Below, piece by piece: positions 9,288 to 17,985 of a stretch of 61,376 bases of DNA. Source of the DNA: an uncultured Lachnospiraceae bacterium (lineage in GTDB: Bacteria > Bacillota > Clostridia > Lachnospirales > Lachnospiraceae); the NCBI GenBank assembly GCA_910586585.1, contig CAJUKA010000018.1:1-61376 (forward strand), read 5' to 3'. The translations under genes and the position numbers were made by a program. The stretch's first letter is position 1. Every line of letters begins with the position of its first letter. The notes beneath the pieces were generated by a model. The model had not been told where the DNA came from and searched no databases. It saw only the letters and a list, made by a program, of their open reading frames with translations.

Positions 9288-11405
9288 TTGGCTGGAAGAG
9301 AATATCCATTAGAGAGAACCAGAAACATTGGTATTATGGCTCATATCGATGCTGGTAAGACCACCACGACAGAGCGTATTCTTTACTATACCGGTGTTAA
9401 CTATAAGATTGGTGATACTCATGAAGGCACTGCTACCATGGACTGGATGGAACAGGAGCAGGAAAGAGGAATTACCATTACTTCAGCCGCTACAACATGT
9501 CACTGGACGCTGCAGGAAAACTGCAAACCAAAAGAGGGTGCATTAGAGCATCGTATCAATATTATTGATACTCCGGGACACGTTGACTTTACTGTTGAAG
9601 TAGAACGTTCACTCCGTGTATTGGATGGCGCTGTAGGCGTTTTCTGTGCAAAGGGCGGAGTGGAACCTCAATCAGAAAATGTATGGCGTCAGGCTGATAC
9701 CTACAATGTACCAAGAATGGCATTTATCAATAAGATGGACATTCTTGGAGCTGATTTTTACGGAGCGGTTGACCAGATTAAGACGCGTTTGGGCAAGAAT
9801 GCAATCTGCATTCAACTGCCGATTGGCAAGGAAGATGATTTCAAAGGAATCGTTGACTTATTTGAAATGAAAGCTTATATCTATAATGATGATAAAGGTG
9901 ATGATATTTCAGTTATTGATATTCCAGAGGATATGAAGGACGATGTAGACCTGTATCGCACAGAACTTGTAGAAAAGGTATGTGAGCTGGATGATGATTT
10001 AATGATGGAGTACCTGGAAGGGGAAGAACCATCTGTGGAAGCCATGAAAGCTGCTTTAAGAAAAGGAACTTGTGAATGTGCAGCTATTCCTGTATGCTGT
10101 GGTACTGCTTACCGGAATAAGGGTATCCAGAAATTGTTGGATGCAGTTATCGAGTATATGCCGTCTCCAGTAGACATTCCTGCAATCAAGGGAACAGATA
10201 TGGAAGGCAATGAAGTAGAGAGACATTCTTCAGACGAAGAACCGTTCTCAGCACTGGCATTTAAGATTATGACAGACCCATTCGTAGGAAAACTGGCATT
10301 TTTCCGTGTATATTCTGGTACGATGAATTCGGGTTCTTATGTGCTGAATGCTACTAAAGATAAAAAAGAGCGTGTGGGACGTATTCTTCAGATGCATGCT
10401 AATAAGAGACAGGAGTTAGATAAAGTATATTCTGGTGATATTGCAGCAGCAGTTGGATTTAAGTTTACAACGACTGGTGATACCATTTGCGATGATCAGC
10501 ATCCTGTAATCTTGGAGTCTATGGAGTTCCCAGAGCCGGTTATTGAGCTTGCGATCGAGCCTAAGACAAAAGCAGGCCAGGGTAAGATGGGTGAGGCACT
10601 TGCAAAGCTTGCAGAAGAAGATCCTACATTCCGCGCACACACCAATGCAGAGACAGGACAGACTATCATTGCAGGTATGGGTGAGCTCCATCTTGAAATT
10701 ATTGTGGACAGACTTCTTCGTGAGTTTAAGGTTGAAGCGAACGTAGGTGCACCACAAGTTGCATATAAGGAAGCAATTACAAAAGAAGTTGAAGTGGATT
10801 CTAAATATGCAAAACAGTCAGGTGGACGTGGACAGTATGGCCATTGTAAGGTTCGCTTTGCACCGATGGATGCAAATGGTGAAGAGCTGTTCAAATTTGA
10901 GTCAACAGTTGTTGGTGGCGCAATTCCGAAGGAATATATTCCGGCAGTCGGAGAAGGTATTGAGGAAGCTACACGCGCAGGTATTCTTGGAGGATTCCCT
11001 GTTGTTGGTGTATATGCGAACGTATACGATGGATCATATCATGAGGTGGACTCTTCTGAGATGGCTTTCCATATTGCAGGTTCGCTTGCGTTTAAAGAGG
11101 CAATGCAGAAAGCATCACCAGTACTTCTTGAGCCGATTATGAAAGTAGAAGTAACAATGCCAGAGGAATATATGGGCGATGTAATTGGTGATATCAATTC
11201 ACGTCGTGGACGCATTGAGGGCATGGACGATATTGGCGGCGGCAAGATCGTTCGGGCATATGTTCCACTCGCAAAAATGTTTGGTTATTCTACAGACTTG
11301 CGTTCAAAGACACAGGGACGTGGTAACTACTCTATGTTCTTTGAAAAATATGAGCAGGTTCCAAAGAATGTACAGGACGAGGTGCTTGCTGCAAAAACGA
11401 AATAG
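9288..11405 (+). CDS. fusA: Translation elongation factor G
   Basis: The 705-residue GTPase catalyses ribosomal translocation and takes part in recycling. The P-loop AHIDAGKTTTTE, the switch II DTPGHVDF and the NKMD motif are present near the N-terminus, and the domain IV/V region runs to the normal end. The start codon is TTG 9288, chosen because AAGGAGG lies at 9274-9280 and the family begins with this MAGREYPLERTRNIGI-like segment. It is 26 bases after rpsG and surely in the same transcript. Confidence 0.99.
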   Translation: MAGREYPLERTRNIGIMAHIDAGKTTTTERILYYTGVNYKIGDTHEGTATMDWMEQEQERGITITSAATTCHWTLQENCKPKEGALEHRINIIDTPGHVDFTVEVERSLRVLDGAVGVFCAKGGVEPQSENVWRQADTYNVPRMAFINKMDILGADFYGAVDQIKTRLGKNAICIQLPIGKEDDFKGIVDLFEMKAYIYNDDKGDDISVIDIPEDMKDDVDLYRTELVEKVCELDDDLMMEYLEGEEPSVEAMKAALRKGTCECAAIPVCCGTAYRNKGIQKLLDAVIEYMPSPVDIPAIKGTDMEGNEVERHSSDEEPFSALAFKIMTDPFVGKLAFFRVYSGTMNSGSYVLNATKDKKERVGRILQMHANKRQELDKVYSGDIAAAVGFKFTTTGDTICDDQHPVILESMEFPEPVIELAIEPKTKAGQGKMGEALAKLAEEDPTFRAHTNAETGQTIIAGMGELHLEIIVDRLLREFKVEANVGAPQVAYKEAITKEVEVDSKYAKQSGGRGQYGHCKVRFAPMDANGEELFKFESTVVGGAIPKEYIPAVGEGIEEATRAGILGGFPVVGVYANVYDGSYHEVDSSEMAFHIAGSLAFKEAMQKASPVLLEPIMKVEVTMPEEYMGDVIGDINSRRGRIEGMDDIGGGKIVRAYVPLAKMFGYSTDLRSKTQGRGNYSMFFEKYEQVPKNVQDEVLAAKTK

Positions 11406-11437
11406 TTGACGATGAAAGGCTATTTTACAAATAATAC

Positions 11438-11466
11438 TTGAAAAACCTTACTGTTTTTAATATAAT
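11438..11466 (+). promoter_or_regulatory. Promoter of tuf
   Basis: TTGAAA at 11438-11443 and a consensus TATAAT at 11461-11466 are separated by 17 bases in the 139-base fusA-tuf gap. This gives tuf its own promoter in addition to any read-through from fusA. Confidence 0.85.
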
Positions 11467-11544
11467 GAAAGCAGTTGGGTTAAGTTTTATAGATAATGAA
11501 ACTTATTTTATTAATTTTTAACTTTTATAAGGAGGACTTTTAAA

Positions 11545-12732
11545 ATGGCAAAGGCTAAATTTGAAAGAAGTAAAACCCATTGTAACATTGGTACAATTGG
11601 ACACGTTGATCATGGTAAGACAACCTTAACAGCTGCTATCACAAAGGTTTTGTCAGAGAGAGTTGCAGGTAATGTAGCTACAGATTTCGATAACATTGAT
11701 AAGGCTCCAGAAGAGAGAGAGCGTGGTATTACAATCAATACAGCACATGTTGAGTATGAGACAGATAAGAGACATTATGCACACGTAGACTGCCCAGGCC
11801 ATGCTGACTATGTAAAGAACATGATTACAGGTGCTGCACAGATGGATGGTGCTATTCTTGTTGTTGCTGCAACGGATGGTGTTATGGCACAGACAAAGGA
11901 GCATATTCTTCTGTCACGTCAGGTAGGTGTTCCTAAAATCACTGTATTTATGAATAAGTGTGATATGGTAGATGACGAGGAGTTGCTTGAACTGGTAGAG
12001 ATGGAAATCACAGAGCAGCTTGAGGAATATGGTTTCACAGATTGTCCTATCATCAAGGGTTCTGCTTTGAAGGCTCTTGAAGATCCTATGGGAGAGTGGG
12101 GCGACAAGGTTATGGAATTGATGAACACTGTTGATGAGTACATTCCAGATCCTGTACGTGAGACAGATAAGCCATTCTTGATGCCAATCGAAGATATCTT
12201 CACAATTACAGGTCGTGGTACTGTTGCAACAGGCCGTGTTGAGCGTGGTACACTTCATGTGAATGAAGAAGTTGAAATCGTTGGTATCAGCGAGGAGACA
12301 AGAAAAACTGTTTGTACAGGTATCGAAATGTTCCGTAAGCTTCTTGATGAGGCTCAGGCTGGTGATAACATTGGCGCATTGCTTCGTGGTGTTCAGAGAA
12401 CAGAAATCCAGAGAGGACAGGTTCTTGCAAAACCAGGCACCGTTACATGCCATAGGAAATTTACTGCTCAGGTTTATGTATTGACAAAAGATGAAGGAGG
12501 ACGTCATACCCCATTCTTCAACAACTATAGACCACAGTTCTATTTCAGAACAACAGACGTTACAGGTGTCTGCAATCTTCCAGCCGGCACAGAGATGTGT
12601 ATGCCTGGTGACAACGTAGAGATGACAATTGAATTGATTCATCCAATCGCTATGGAGCAGGGACTTACATTCGCTATTCGTGAGGGTGGACGTACAGTTG
12701 GTTCCGGTCGTGTTGCTAGCATTATCGAGTAA
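11545..12732 (+). CDS. tuf: Translation elongation factor Tu (3' end is the element integration site)
   Basis: The 395-residue product delivers aminoacyl-tRNA to the ribosome. GHVDHGKTT, DCPGHADY and NKCD are the GTPase motifs, and the C-terminal beta-barrel domains are complete. AAGGAGG at 11529-11535 precedes ATG 11545. The last 18 codons from CGT 12679 onward are the site at which a tandem array of mobile elements is inserted: two more copies of the same C-terminal coding tail occur at 23576 and 51914. The gene remains intact because the incoming element supplies the tail and stop codon, so the present 3' end may derive from element 1 rather than from the original host gene. Confidence 0.99.
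   Translation: MAKAKFERSKTHCNIGTIGHVDHGKTTLTAAITKVLSERVAGNVATDFDNIDKAPEERERGITINTAHVEYETDKRHYAHVDCPGHADYVKNMITGAAQMDGAILVVAATDGVMAQTKEHILLSRQVGVPKITVFMNKCDMVDDEELLELVEMEITEQLEEYGFTDCPIIKGSALKALEDPMGEWGDKVMELMNTVDEYIPDPVRETDKPFLMPIEDIFTITGRGTVATGRVERGTLHVNEEVEIVGISEETRKTVCTGIEMFRKLLDEAQAGDNIGALLRGVQRTEIQRGQVLAKPGTVTCHRKFTAQVYVLTKDEGGRHTPFFNNYRPQFYFRTTDVTGVCNLPAGTEMCMPGDNVEMTIELIHPIAMEQGLTFAIREGGRTVGSGRVASIIE
12679..12689 (+). repeat. Attachment site attL of element 1 (in tuf)
   Basis: The 11-base string CGTGAGGGTGG within tuf is the longest block shared by all three tuf-tail copies at their left edge (12679, 23576, 51914). Sequence upstream of it differs at each copy; sequence downstream encodes the same peptide in each. 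It is therefore the best candidate for containing the strand-exchange core of the tyrosine integrases. The exact crossover is inferred, not observed. Confidence 0.75.
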
Positions 12733-12754
12733 TTATAATTTATTCAGTAAATTC

Positions 12755-12787
12755 AAGGCTTTCGGAGATTTCTCCGAAAGCCTTTTT
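12755..12787 (+). terminator. Terminator of tuf
   Basis: AAGGCTTTCGGAGA, a short loop and TCTCCGAAAGCCTTTTT form a strong hairpin with a T run, 23 bases after the tuf stop codon. Variants of this hairpin accompany each of the other two tuf tails. Confidence 0.93.
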
Positions 12788-12813
12788 ACGTGATGAAACA
12801 GCTAAAAATTCTC

Positions 12814-12843
12814 TTGTGGTTCTAATATGGTTCTAAAAGATTT
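12814..12843 (+). repeat. Element 1 left-end arm-type repeat
   Basis: Two tandem copies of a TGGTTCTA motif (TTGTGGTTCTA and ATGGTTCTAAAA) lie just inside the left end. A block matching at nearly all 30 positions lies in the same orientation just inside the right end at 23452-23481. The layout is that of integrase arm-binding sites; function is inferred. Confidence 0.6.
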
Positions 12844-12873
12844 GCTCATCAGGAAAATATATGAAAATATTTA

Positions 12874-13374
12874 CTAATAGTTCTCTACCGGAATGTTAAA
12901 TGAGTTCATCAGACTGTCTATCCATATGTTGTATTCGTCACTGTCAATTTTTTCAGTCTCCAGTTCCTTGTTCAATTCATTCCAGCGAGATACAAGAGAT
13001 GCAATCTGTGGACTTTCTATGTTGATAGATGCCACTAAACGTCTTGTAGCCGTATTGACGGAGGTGGAACATTCTACAGGAATACCTGCTCTTATTAATT
13101 CCATGATTACCTTTAAAATATCTGAATATGTGTTAATGCTCAACTCTTCGTTGGGTTTAATCGTATATCCAAAAAATAATTCCTCTTTAATACCAATAAT
13201 AGAACAGAATTTTTGTATTACTTCCATAGGCGGTTCACTATAACCGTTTTCATAATTAGAATAAGTCGGAACAGACAGTTCCAATTTCGCAGCCATTTCT
13301 TTTTGGGACATATCAGCCCCTATACGGAATGACTTTAAACGCTTGTCTACATGTAAATAATGCGCTATTCGCAT
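12874..13374 (-). CDS. XRE-family transcriptional repressor of element 1
   Basis: The 166-residue protein has an N-terminal lambda-repressor-like helix-turn-helix (about residues 10-65; RIGADMSQKEMAAKLELSVP then TYSNYENG) and a C-terminal region of unknown function. It is transcribed away from xis-int, the standard position of a repressor that controls excision. A 13-base inverted repeat at 13428-13440 and 13506-13518 brackets the xis promoter and may be its operator. Elements 2 and 3 have an unrelated zinc-finger gene in this slot. Confidence 0.85.
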   Translation of the reverse strand: MRIAHYLHVDKRLKSFRIGADMSQKEMAAKLELSVPTYSNYENGYSEPPMEVIQKFCSIIGIKEELFFGYTIKPNEELSINTYSDILKVIMELIRAGIPVECSTSVNTATRRLVASINIESPQIASLVSRWNELNKELETEKIDSDEYNIWIDSLMNSFNIPVENY

Positions 13375-13427
13375 ATTCTCACCTCACATTGGATTTTTAA
13401 TTATTATACCACAATTTCAACAATAAT

Positions 13428-13518
13428 AAATAGAAATATTCAAATTTTAATATTTTTGCTTGACATATTGAAAAACAAATATTATGATAAAAATACAAGA
13501 ATTTAAATATTTCTATTT
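13428..13518. promoter_or_regulatory. xis-int promoter of element 1 with flanking operator-like repeats
   Basis: TTGACA at 13460-13465 and TATGAT at 13483-13488, spaced by 17 bases, point toward xis. The exact inverted pair AAATAGAAATATT (13428-13440) and AATATTTCTATTT (13506-13518) flanks the promoter, which suggests repression by looping or paired binding of the divergent XRE protein. The promoter is well supported; the operator role is inferred. Confidence 0.75.
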
Positions 13519-13542
13519 AAAATCAAATTTTAGGAGGATTGG

Positions 13543-13728
13543 ATGAAAACAAACTATTTAATGAGTGCAGAAGATGTTGCAAATGAGTTGGGTGTTTCCA
13601 AAGGTCATGCGTATAAGGTAATAAGGCAGCTTAATAAAGAATTGGAAAAGTCTGGCTTTATTGTGGTAACGGGGAAAATTCCCAGAGCATTTTGGGAGAA
13701 GAAGTTTTATGGTTATCAAACAGCATAA
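13543..13728 (+). CDS. xis: Excisionase-like DNA-binding protein of element 1
   Basis: The 61-residue protein begins with a helix-turn-helix (SAEDVANELGVSKGHAYKVI) and ends with a basic/aromatic segment (IPRAFWEKKFYGYQ). It lies 15 bases upstream of the integrase gene behind an AGGAGG site. Close relatives occupy the same place at 25289 and 53515. The position and size fit a recombination directionality factor of a tyrosine integrase; alternatively it is a small transcription factor. Confidence 0.75.
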   Translation: MKTNYLMSAEDVANELGVSKGHAYKVIRQLNKELEKSGFIVVTGKIPRAFWEKKFYGYQTA

Positions 13729-13743
13729 AGGAGGGAAAGAAAA

Positions 13744-14829
13744 ATGCCGGCATACAAGGATGAAAAGCGGAATACATGGCTAAGCCTGTTCTACTATGAG
13801 GATTGGCAGGGTAACAAGAAGAAAAAGCAAAAACGTGGGTTTAAAACAAAGAAAGAAGCATTGGAGTGGGAAAATAATTTCAAATTATCCGCTAATGCCA
13901 ATATGGATATGGCGTTGGGAGCATTTGTTGAGATTTATTTTCGTGATAAGGAAAGCGAGCTGAAAGAGCGTTCAATCAAGAATAAAAGATACATGATAGA
14001 AGCTCATATTCTTCCGTATTTTGAAAATAAGAAAATGAATGAGATTACTCCGTCAGATATTATCCAGTGGCAGAACACAATGAGGGAAAAAGGGTATGCG
14101 CAGACCTATCTTCGCATGGTGCAAAATCAAATCACTGCATTATTCACACATGCAAGCAGTATTTACAATTTGTCGAACAATCCATGCAAGAGAGTGAAAA
14201 AGATGGGAAAGCCGGATGCTGATAAACTGGACTTTTGGACAAAAGAGGAATACGACAAATTTATCAGCTCGAGTGAGGTTGGAAGCCGCTATTACGTGAT
14301 TTTTGAAATTCTGTTCTGGACGGGAATTAGGGAAGGAGAACTACTTGCCTTGACAAAATCAGATGTAGATTTTCAGAACAACCGTATGAGCATCACAAAG
14401 ACTTATTATCGGACAGAAAGGCGAGATGTGATTACCGCCCCTAAAACGGAACAATCTGTGCGAGTAATCGAATTGCCGGAGTTCTTAACACAAGAAATAA
14501 AAGAATATGTAGATAAGTTATATGAGCTGCCGGATGATGAGCGGATTTTTCCCATTGTGGCAGAAGCATTGCAGCATAAATTGAAGAGGCAAGCGGAAAA
14601 GGCAGGAGTGAAAAAGATACGTGTCCATGATATTCGTCACAGCAGTGTAGCGTATCTCATTAATCAGGGCGTACAACCGTTGATTATTAAAGAACGGTTA
14701 GGACATAAGGATATAAAAATCACATTGAACACGTATGGGCATTTGTATCCTAACCAACAAAGGCAAGTGGCGGATATGCTGAACCAACAAAAAATAAGCC
14801 CTAACAGCGGCAACTGTCAGGACTTATGA
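13744..14829 (+). CDS. int: Tyrosine integrase of element 1
   Basis: The 361-residue site-specific recombinase has an N-terminal arm-binding domain (about 1-65), a core-binding SAM-like domain (about 60-150) and a C-terminal catalytic domain. The catalytic residues are visible: R196 in FWTGIREGEL, K219, H295 and R298 in VHDIRH, H321 in LGHKDIK, and the nucleophile Y331 in LNTYGHLYP. It would carry out integration into and excision from the tuf 3' end. A hairpin with AAACCTCTG at 14838 and CAGAGGTTT at 14874 follows as a terminator. Confidence 0.97.
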   Translation: MPAYKDEKRNTWLSLFYYEDWQGNKKKKQKRGFKTKKEALEWENNFKLSANANMDMALGAFVEIYFRDKESELKERSIKNKRYMIEAHILPYFENKKMNEITPSDIIQWQNTMREKGYAQTYLRMVQNQITALFTHASSIYNLSNNPCKRVKKMGKPDADKLDFWTKEEYDKFISSSEVGSRYYVIFEILFWTGIREGELLALTKSDVDFQNNRMSITKTYYRTERRDVITAPKTEQSVRVIELPEFLTQEIKEYVDKLYELPDDERIFPIVAEALQHKLKRQAEKAGVKKIRVHDIRHSSVAYLINQGVQPLIIKERLGHKDIKITLNTYGHLYPNQQRQVADMLNQQKISPNSGNCQDL

Positions 14830-14837
14830 TAACTGGA

Positions 14838-14886
14838 AAACCTCTGTTATCAGTAATCATAATACAAGTATAGCAGAGGTTTCTTC
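14838..14886 (+). terminator. Terminator after element 1 integrase
   Basis: AAACCTCTG (14838-14846) pairs with CAGAGGTTT (14874-14882), followed by CTTCT. The long 27-base loop makes this weaker than the tuf terminators. Hairpins at the equivalent position follow the integrases of elements 2 and 3. Confidence 0.55.
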
Positions 14887-14920
14887 TAACGACAATAGTT
14901 TTTTAGCAATGGAGGGCGTG

Positions 14921-15901
14921 ATGGAAGAAACAAAAATAGGTTTACAGATGATAAAAATGTCGGAAATACAGTCGCAGGAAGTTTCGTGGCTGTGGTATCC
15001 GTTTATCCCTTATGGGAAATTGACAATCATTCAAGGCGATCCGGGTGATGGAAAAACAACGCTTGTGCTGAATATAGCGGCGAAACTGTCAAGAGGAGAG
15101 GGATTAGACAGTGAGATGAAATTATCTGAGCCAGTAAATGTAATTTATCAGAGTGCAGAGGACGGTTTGGCAGATACGGTAAAACCGAGATTGGAATTGG
15201 CAGGAGCAGACTGTGAGAGGATATTGGTTATTGATGAAAAAGAAAAATCTCTGTCTATGGTTGATGAACGATTGGAAAAAGCGATTGTGCAGACGAAAGC
15301 GAGAATGTTGATTTTAGATCCGATACAGGCATATCTTGGCGGTGGTATGGATATGAACAGAGCAAATGAAGCAAGGGATATGACGAAAAAATTAGGAGCA
15401 TTGGCAGAAAAATATAAGTGTGCAATCGTTCTTATCGGTCATATGAACAAAGCAGCAGGAAATAAAGCGGCGTATCGGGGCATGGGTTCGATTGATTTCT
15501 TTGCAGTTGCAAGGAGTGTATTGTTAGTCGGGAGGGTGGAAGGTGAGCCGAATATTAGGGCGGTTATTCAGATTAAGAACAATTTGGCGGCATTTGGGCA
15601 TCCGAAAGCCTTTCAACTATCAGAGGACGGATTTTCTTGGATCGGAGATTATGAGATTACCGCTGATGAAGTGTTGGGAGGAATTGCTCCTAAAGCAAAT
15701 AAATTGGAACAGGCGAAGCGGTTGCTTAGGGAACTGGCTTTGACCTCTGACGCAGTTCAGAGTAATGAGATATTTGATATGGCGGATGAGCAGGGAATTT
15801 CAAAGAGGACATTGGAAAATGCAAAAAGGGAGCTTGGCATTCGGGCGAGAAAGATAAACAATTCTTGGTATTGGGAATTGGATAAGGTCAAGCCGGAATA
15901 A
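14921..15901 (+). CDS. RepA-like AAA ATPase (RecA-fold helicase family)
   Basis: The 326-residue protein has a Walker A GDPGDGKTT at residues 39-47, a Walker B MLILDP near residue 130 and a C-terminal winged-helix-like segment. It resembles RepA/AAA_25 plasmid replication ATPases of the hexameric DnaB/RecA fold. ATG 14921 is preferred over the ATG 12 bases earlier because the GGAGG site overlaps the latter. A large inverted repeat directly downstream (15911-15989) may be the DNA it acts on. A role in replication of the excised element is inferred; elements 2 and 3 lack this gene. Confidence 0.8.
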   Translation: MEETKIGLQMIKMSEIQSQEVSWLWYPFIPYGKLTIIQGDPGDGKTTLVLNIAAKLSRGEGLDSEMKLSEPVNVIYQSAEDGLADTVKPRLELAGADCERILVIDEKEKSLSMVDERLEKAIVQTKARMLILDPIQAYLGGGMDMNRANEARDMTKKLGALAEKYKCAIVLIGHMNKAAGNKAAYRGMGSIDFFAVARSVLLVGRVEGEPNIRAVIQIKNNLAAFGHPKAFQLSEDGFSWIGDYEITADEVLGGIAPKANKLEQAKRLLRELALTSDAVQSNEIFDMADEQGISKRTLENAKRELGIRARKINNSWYWELDKVKPE

Positions 15902-15910
15902 AAGGAAGAA

Positions 15911-15989
15911 CGCAACAATGCAGACTATAAAGATTTTGCGGAGATGAATATTGCAAGGTTGCAAAATATATAGACTTTGCATTGTTGCG
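15911..15989. repeat. Long imperfect inverted repeat downstream of the RepA-like gene
   Basis: Exact 12-base arms CGCAACAATGCA (15911-15922) and TGCATTGTTGCG (15978-15989) enclose inner arms containing ATTTTGC and GCAAAAT. There is no T run, so it is not an ordinary terminator. It could be a replication origin or the gene for a structured RNA. The rest of the 316-base gap up to the relaxase holds the oriT-like hairpins. Confidence 0.6.
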
Positions 15990-16090
15990 GACTTGATTGA
16001 GATGTGCTCTCGCATAGATGAAATGAGTAGATGAACAGGCGAAGCTATTTGCCAGCGTAAGCGTGGCAATGCCCCCGGCAGGGCGCAAAG

Positions 16091-16160
16091 GCACTTTTGA
16101 TAGAGCGTAGCCTGTCGAAAGTGCTTTTGCGTTACTTTCGCAGAAAGTAACAAAGGCTGT
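16091..16160. other. Putative origin of transfer (oriT) of element 1
   Basis: Two hairpins are adjacent: GCACTTTTGA pairing with TCGAAAGTGC (about 16091-16124) and the exact repeat GTTACTTTC-gca-GAAAGTAAC (16131-16151), followed by AAAGGCTGTGC. The same two-hairpin arrangement with GTTACTTTT/AAAAGTAAC is found upstream of the related MobV relaxase in element 3 (58740-58810). Conservation next to two homologous relaxases supports an oriT; the nick site is not resolved. Confidence 0.6.
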
Positions 16161-16217
16161 GCCTGTCGGCACAAAATATAACAGATAAAATAAAGAAGAT
16201 GGGAAGGTGCGAGATTA

Positions 16218-17588
16218 TTGGAGAGGACAATTAGCGGCATGATGGGAAAAGGTTCTGTCAGTCATAATACGAGAACTTTCAGTGCGAAGAATGTGGATAA
16301 GGAGCGAAGCAAATATAATGTGGAGTTCTGTCATTTGGATATTAAAAAAGTATATCACGAATTATTTGATAATGCGTTGGAGCGTTACAATGCAAAGCAG
16401 AAACGGAGTGACCGGAAAATTGACAATTATTATGAGAAGATAAGGCAGAGCAAGCAGGAGAAATTATTTCACGAGGTTATTCTTCAGATTGGAAATAAAG
16501 ACGATACGAATGTCAAAAGCGAAGAAGGGCAGCTTGCAAAGGAAATATTGATAGAGTTTATGGAAGATTTTCAGAAAAGAAATCCTAATCTTTATGTGTT
16601 TTCGGCGCATCTGCATATGGACGAGGAAACACCACACGTTCATATTGATTTTGTTCCTTTTATCCGTAACAGCAAGAGGGGACTTGATACAAGAGTTTCT
16701 CTGAAAGGCGCACTGTCAGAACAGGGATTTAAAGGTGGCACAAGAAGCGCAACGGAATGGAATCAATGGATAGAATCTGAAAAGCAGGAACTTTCAAAAG
16801 TTGCTGAAAGATATGGGGTACGGTGGAAACAGTTGGGAACACACAATAAGCATCTGTCTGTGTTGGATTTTGAGAAACAGGAGAGGGCAAAAGAAGTTAA
16901 ACAATTGGAAAAAGCAGTATCCAGTAATAAAGCAGAATTATCCCACATTATTTACCAGCAAGTCTTGGCTGAAAATGAAATGGAGAAGATAAAGCTGGAA
17001 AATGAAGCGGTCAGGCAGGAAACAACGGAGCTTTCCGCTGCCAATGATTTATTAAGGGAGCAGACAGATGGATTGATGGAGAATAGAGCAAAGCTGATGT
17101 CTGATAATAAAGCATTAGAACAGCGACAGAAAAAGTTGCAGCAGGACATTGAGAAAATGGCTGCTTCTAAAGCGGCATTGGAACGCAATATACATGCCTA
17201 TGATGAAGATGCAAAATGGCAGTTGCCGGAGCCGACTGCTTTAATGAGTGCAAGGGTTTATCGGGAAAAGAACGCTATGCCGCTTGTGGAAAGGCTGAAA
17301 GAAATTGTAAAAAGCCTTACGATAAAATGTGTCAATCTGATGGAGCAGATTAAGCAGTTAAAGGCAAAAGTCACAAAACAGGCAGAGGATATTGATTTCT
17401 ATAAAAGTAAGGTACATCAGCAGTATGTAAAATTAGAACAGTTGCAGGAAAAAGCGGATGATTTTGAGCGTGTGAAACAATATGTCGGGGTAGATAAAAT
17501 TGATATTATTGTGACAAATGCAAGGGAACTGGAACGAATTGCGCAAAGTAGAAAACAGCAGAACAAAGCGTATGGAATGAGCAGATAA
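16218..17588 (+). CDS. MobV-family relaxase (Mob/Pre) of element 1
   Basis: The 456-residue protein nicks oriT to start conjugative mobilisation. The N-terminal half carries the metal-binding signature H133-x-D135-E136-x-x-P139-H140-x-H142 (HMDEETPHVHIDFVP). The C-terminal half, about residues 225-340 and 380-430, is Gln/Glu/Lys-rich and predicted coiled coil. TTG 16218 with GGAAGGTG upstream is the likely start; ATG 16239 is an alternative. No coupling protein or type IV secretion gene is nearby, so transfer would need a helper element. Confidence 0.92.
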   Translation: MERTISGMMGKGSVSHNTRTFSAKNVDKERSKYNVEFCHLDIKKVYHELFDNALERYNAKQKRSDRKIDNYYEKIRQSKQEKLFHEVILQIGNKDDTNVKSEEGQLAKEILIEFMEDFQKRNPNLYVFSAHLHMDEETPHVHIDFVPFIRNSKRGLDTRVSLKGALSEQGFKGGTRSATEWNQWIESEKQELSKVAERYGVRWKQLGTHNKHLSVLDFEKQERAKEVKQLEKAVSSNKAELSHIIYQQVLAENEMEKIKLENEAVRQETTELSAANDLLREQTDGLMENRAKLMSDNKALEQRQKKLQQDIEKMAASKAALERNIHAYDEDAKWQLPEPTALMSARVYREKNAMPLVERLKEIVKSLTIKCVNLMEQIKQLKAKVTKQAEDIDFYKSKVHQQYVKLEQLQEKADDFERVKQYVGVDKIDIIVTNARELERIAQSRKQQNKAYGMSR

Positions 17589-17606
17589 GAGAAAGGACGG
17601 ATTGAT

Positions 17607-17978
17607 ATGATGGATAGCGGAAATTGGGGTAAACAGTATTCTATGGAAAATATTATAGGCTGTGAGTACAACATGGATAACGGTTATGTGGAGGTTTATT
17701 ATTCTGACGGTAATATTTTGCGGTTGAAGTGCGAGGAAATAGAAGCCAATCTGTATACTACAGAACAATCGCTTGCGAAGCTGCATAAGTTGTTGGATGA
17801 CAAGCCAATTGAATATGTTGCGATGGCATTGTCGGGAGAACTGCAAGCCTATTGCGACATAGAGGCAGATATGGTAAAAGGTATGTTTGGCACAATTGTT
17901 CAAGGCTATTTGAAGCAGGGATACAGTATAACTATGGCGGAGGCACTGGCAAGAGAATTTTTTAGATATGAAAGTTGA
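17607..17978 (+). CDS. Small protein of unknown function downstream of relaxase (DUF6061-like)
   Basis: The 123-residue protein follows the relaxase by 18 bases. Its first 60 residues (CEYNMDNGYVEVYYSDGNILRLKC) resemble the small beta-rich proteins annotated DUF6061 in gut Clostridia mobile elements; this is recognition from memory, not a search. It overlaps the next gene. No enzymatic motif is visible. Confidence 0.6.
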   Translation: MMDSGNWGKQYSMENIIGCEYNMDNGYVEVYYSDGNILRLKCEEIEANLYTTEQSLAKLHKLLDDKPIEYVAMALSGELQAYCDIEADMVKGMFGTIVQGYLKQGYSITMAEALAREFFRYES

Positions 17979-17985
17979 GGTAAAT

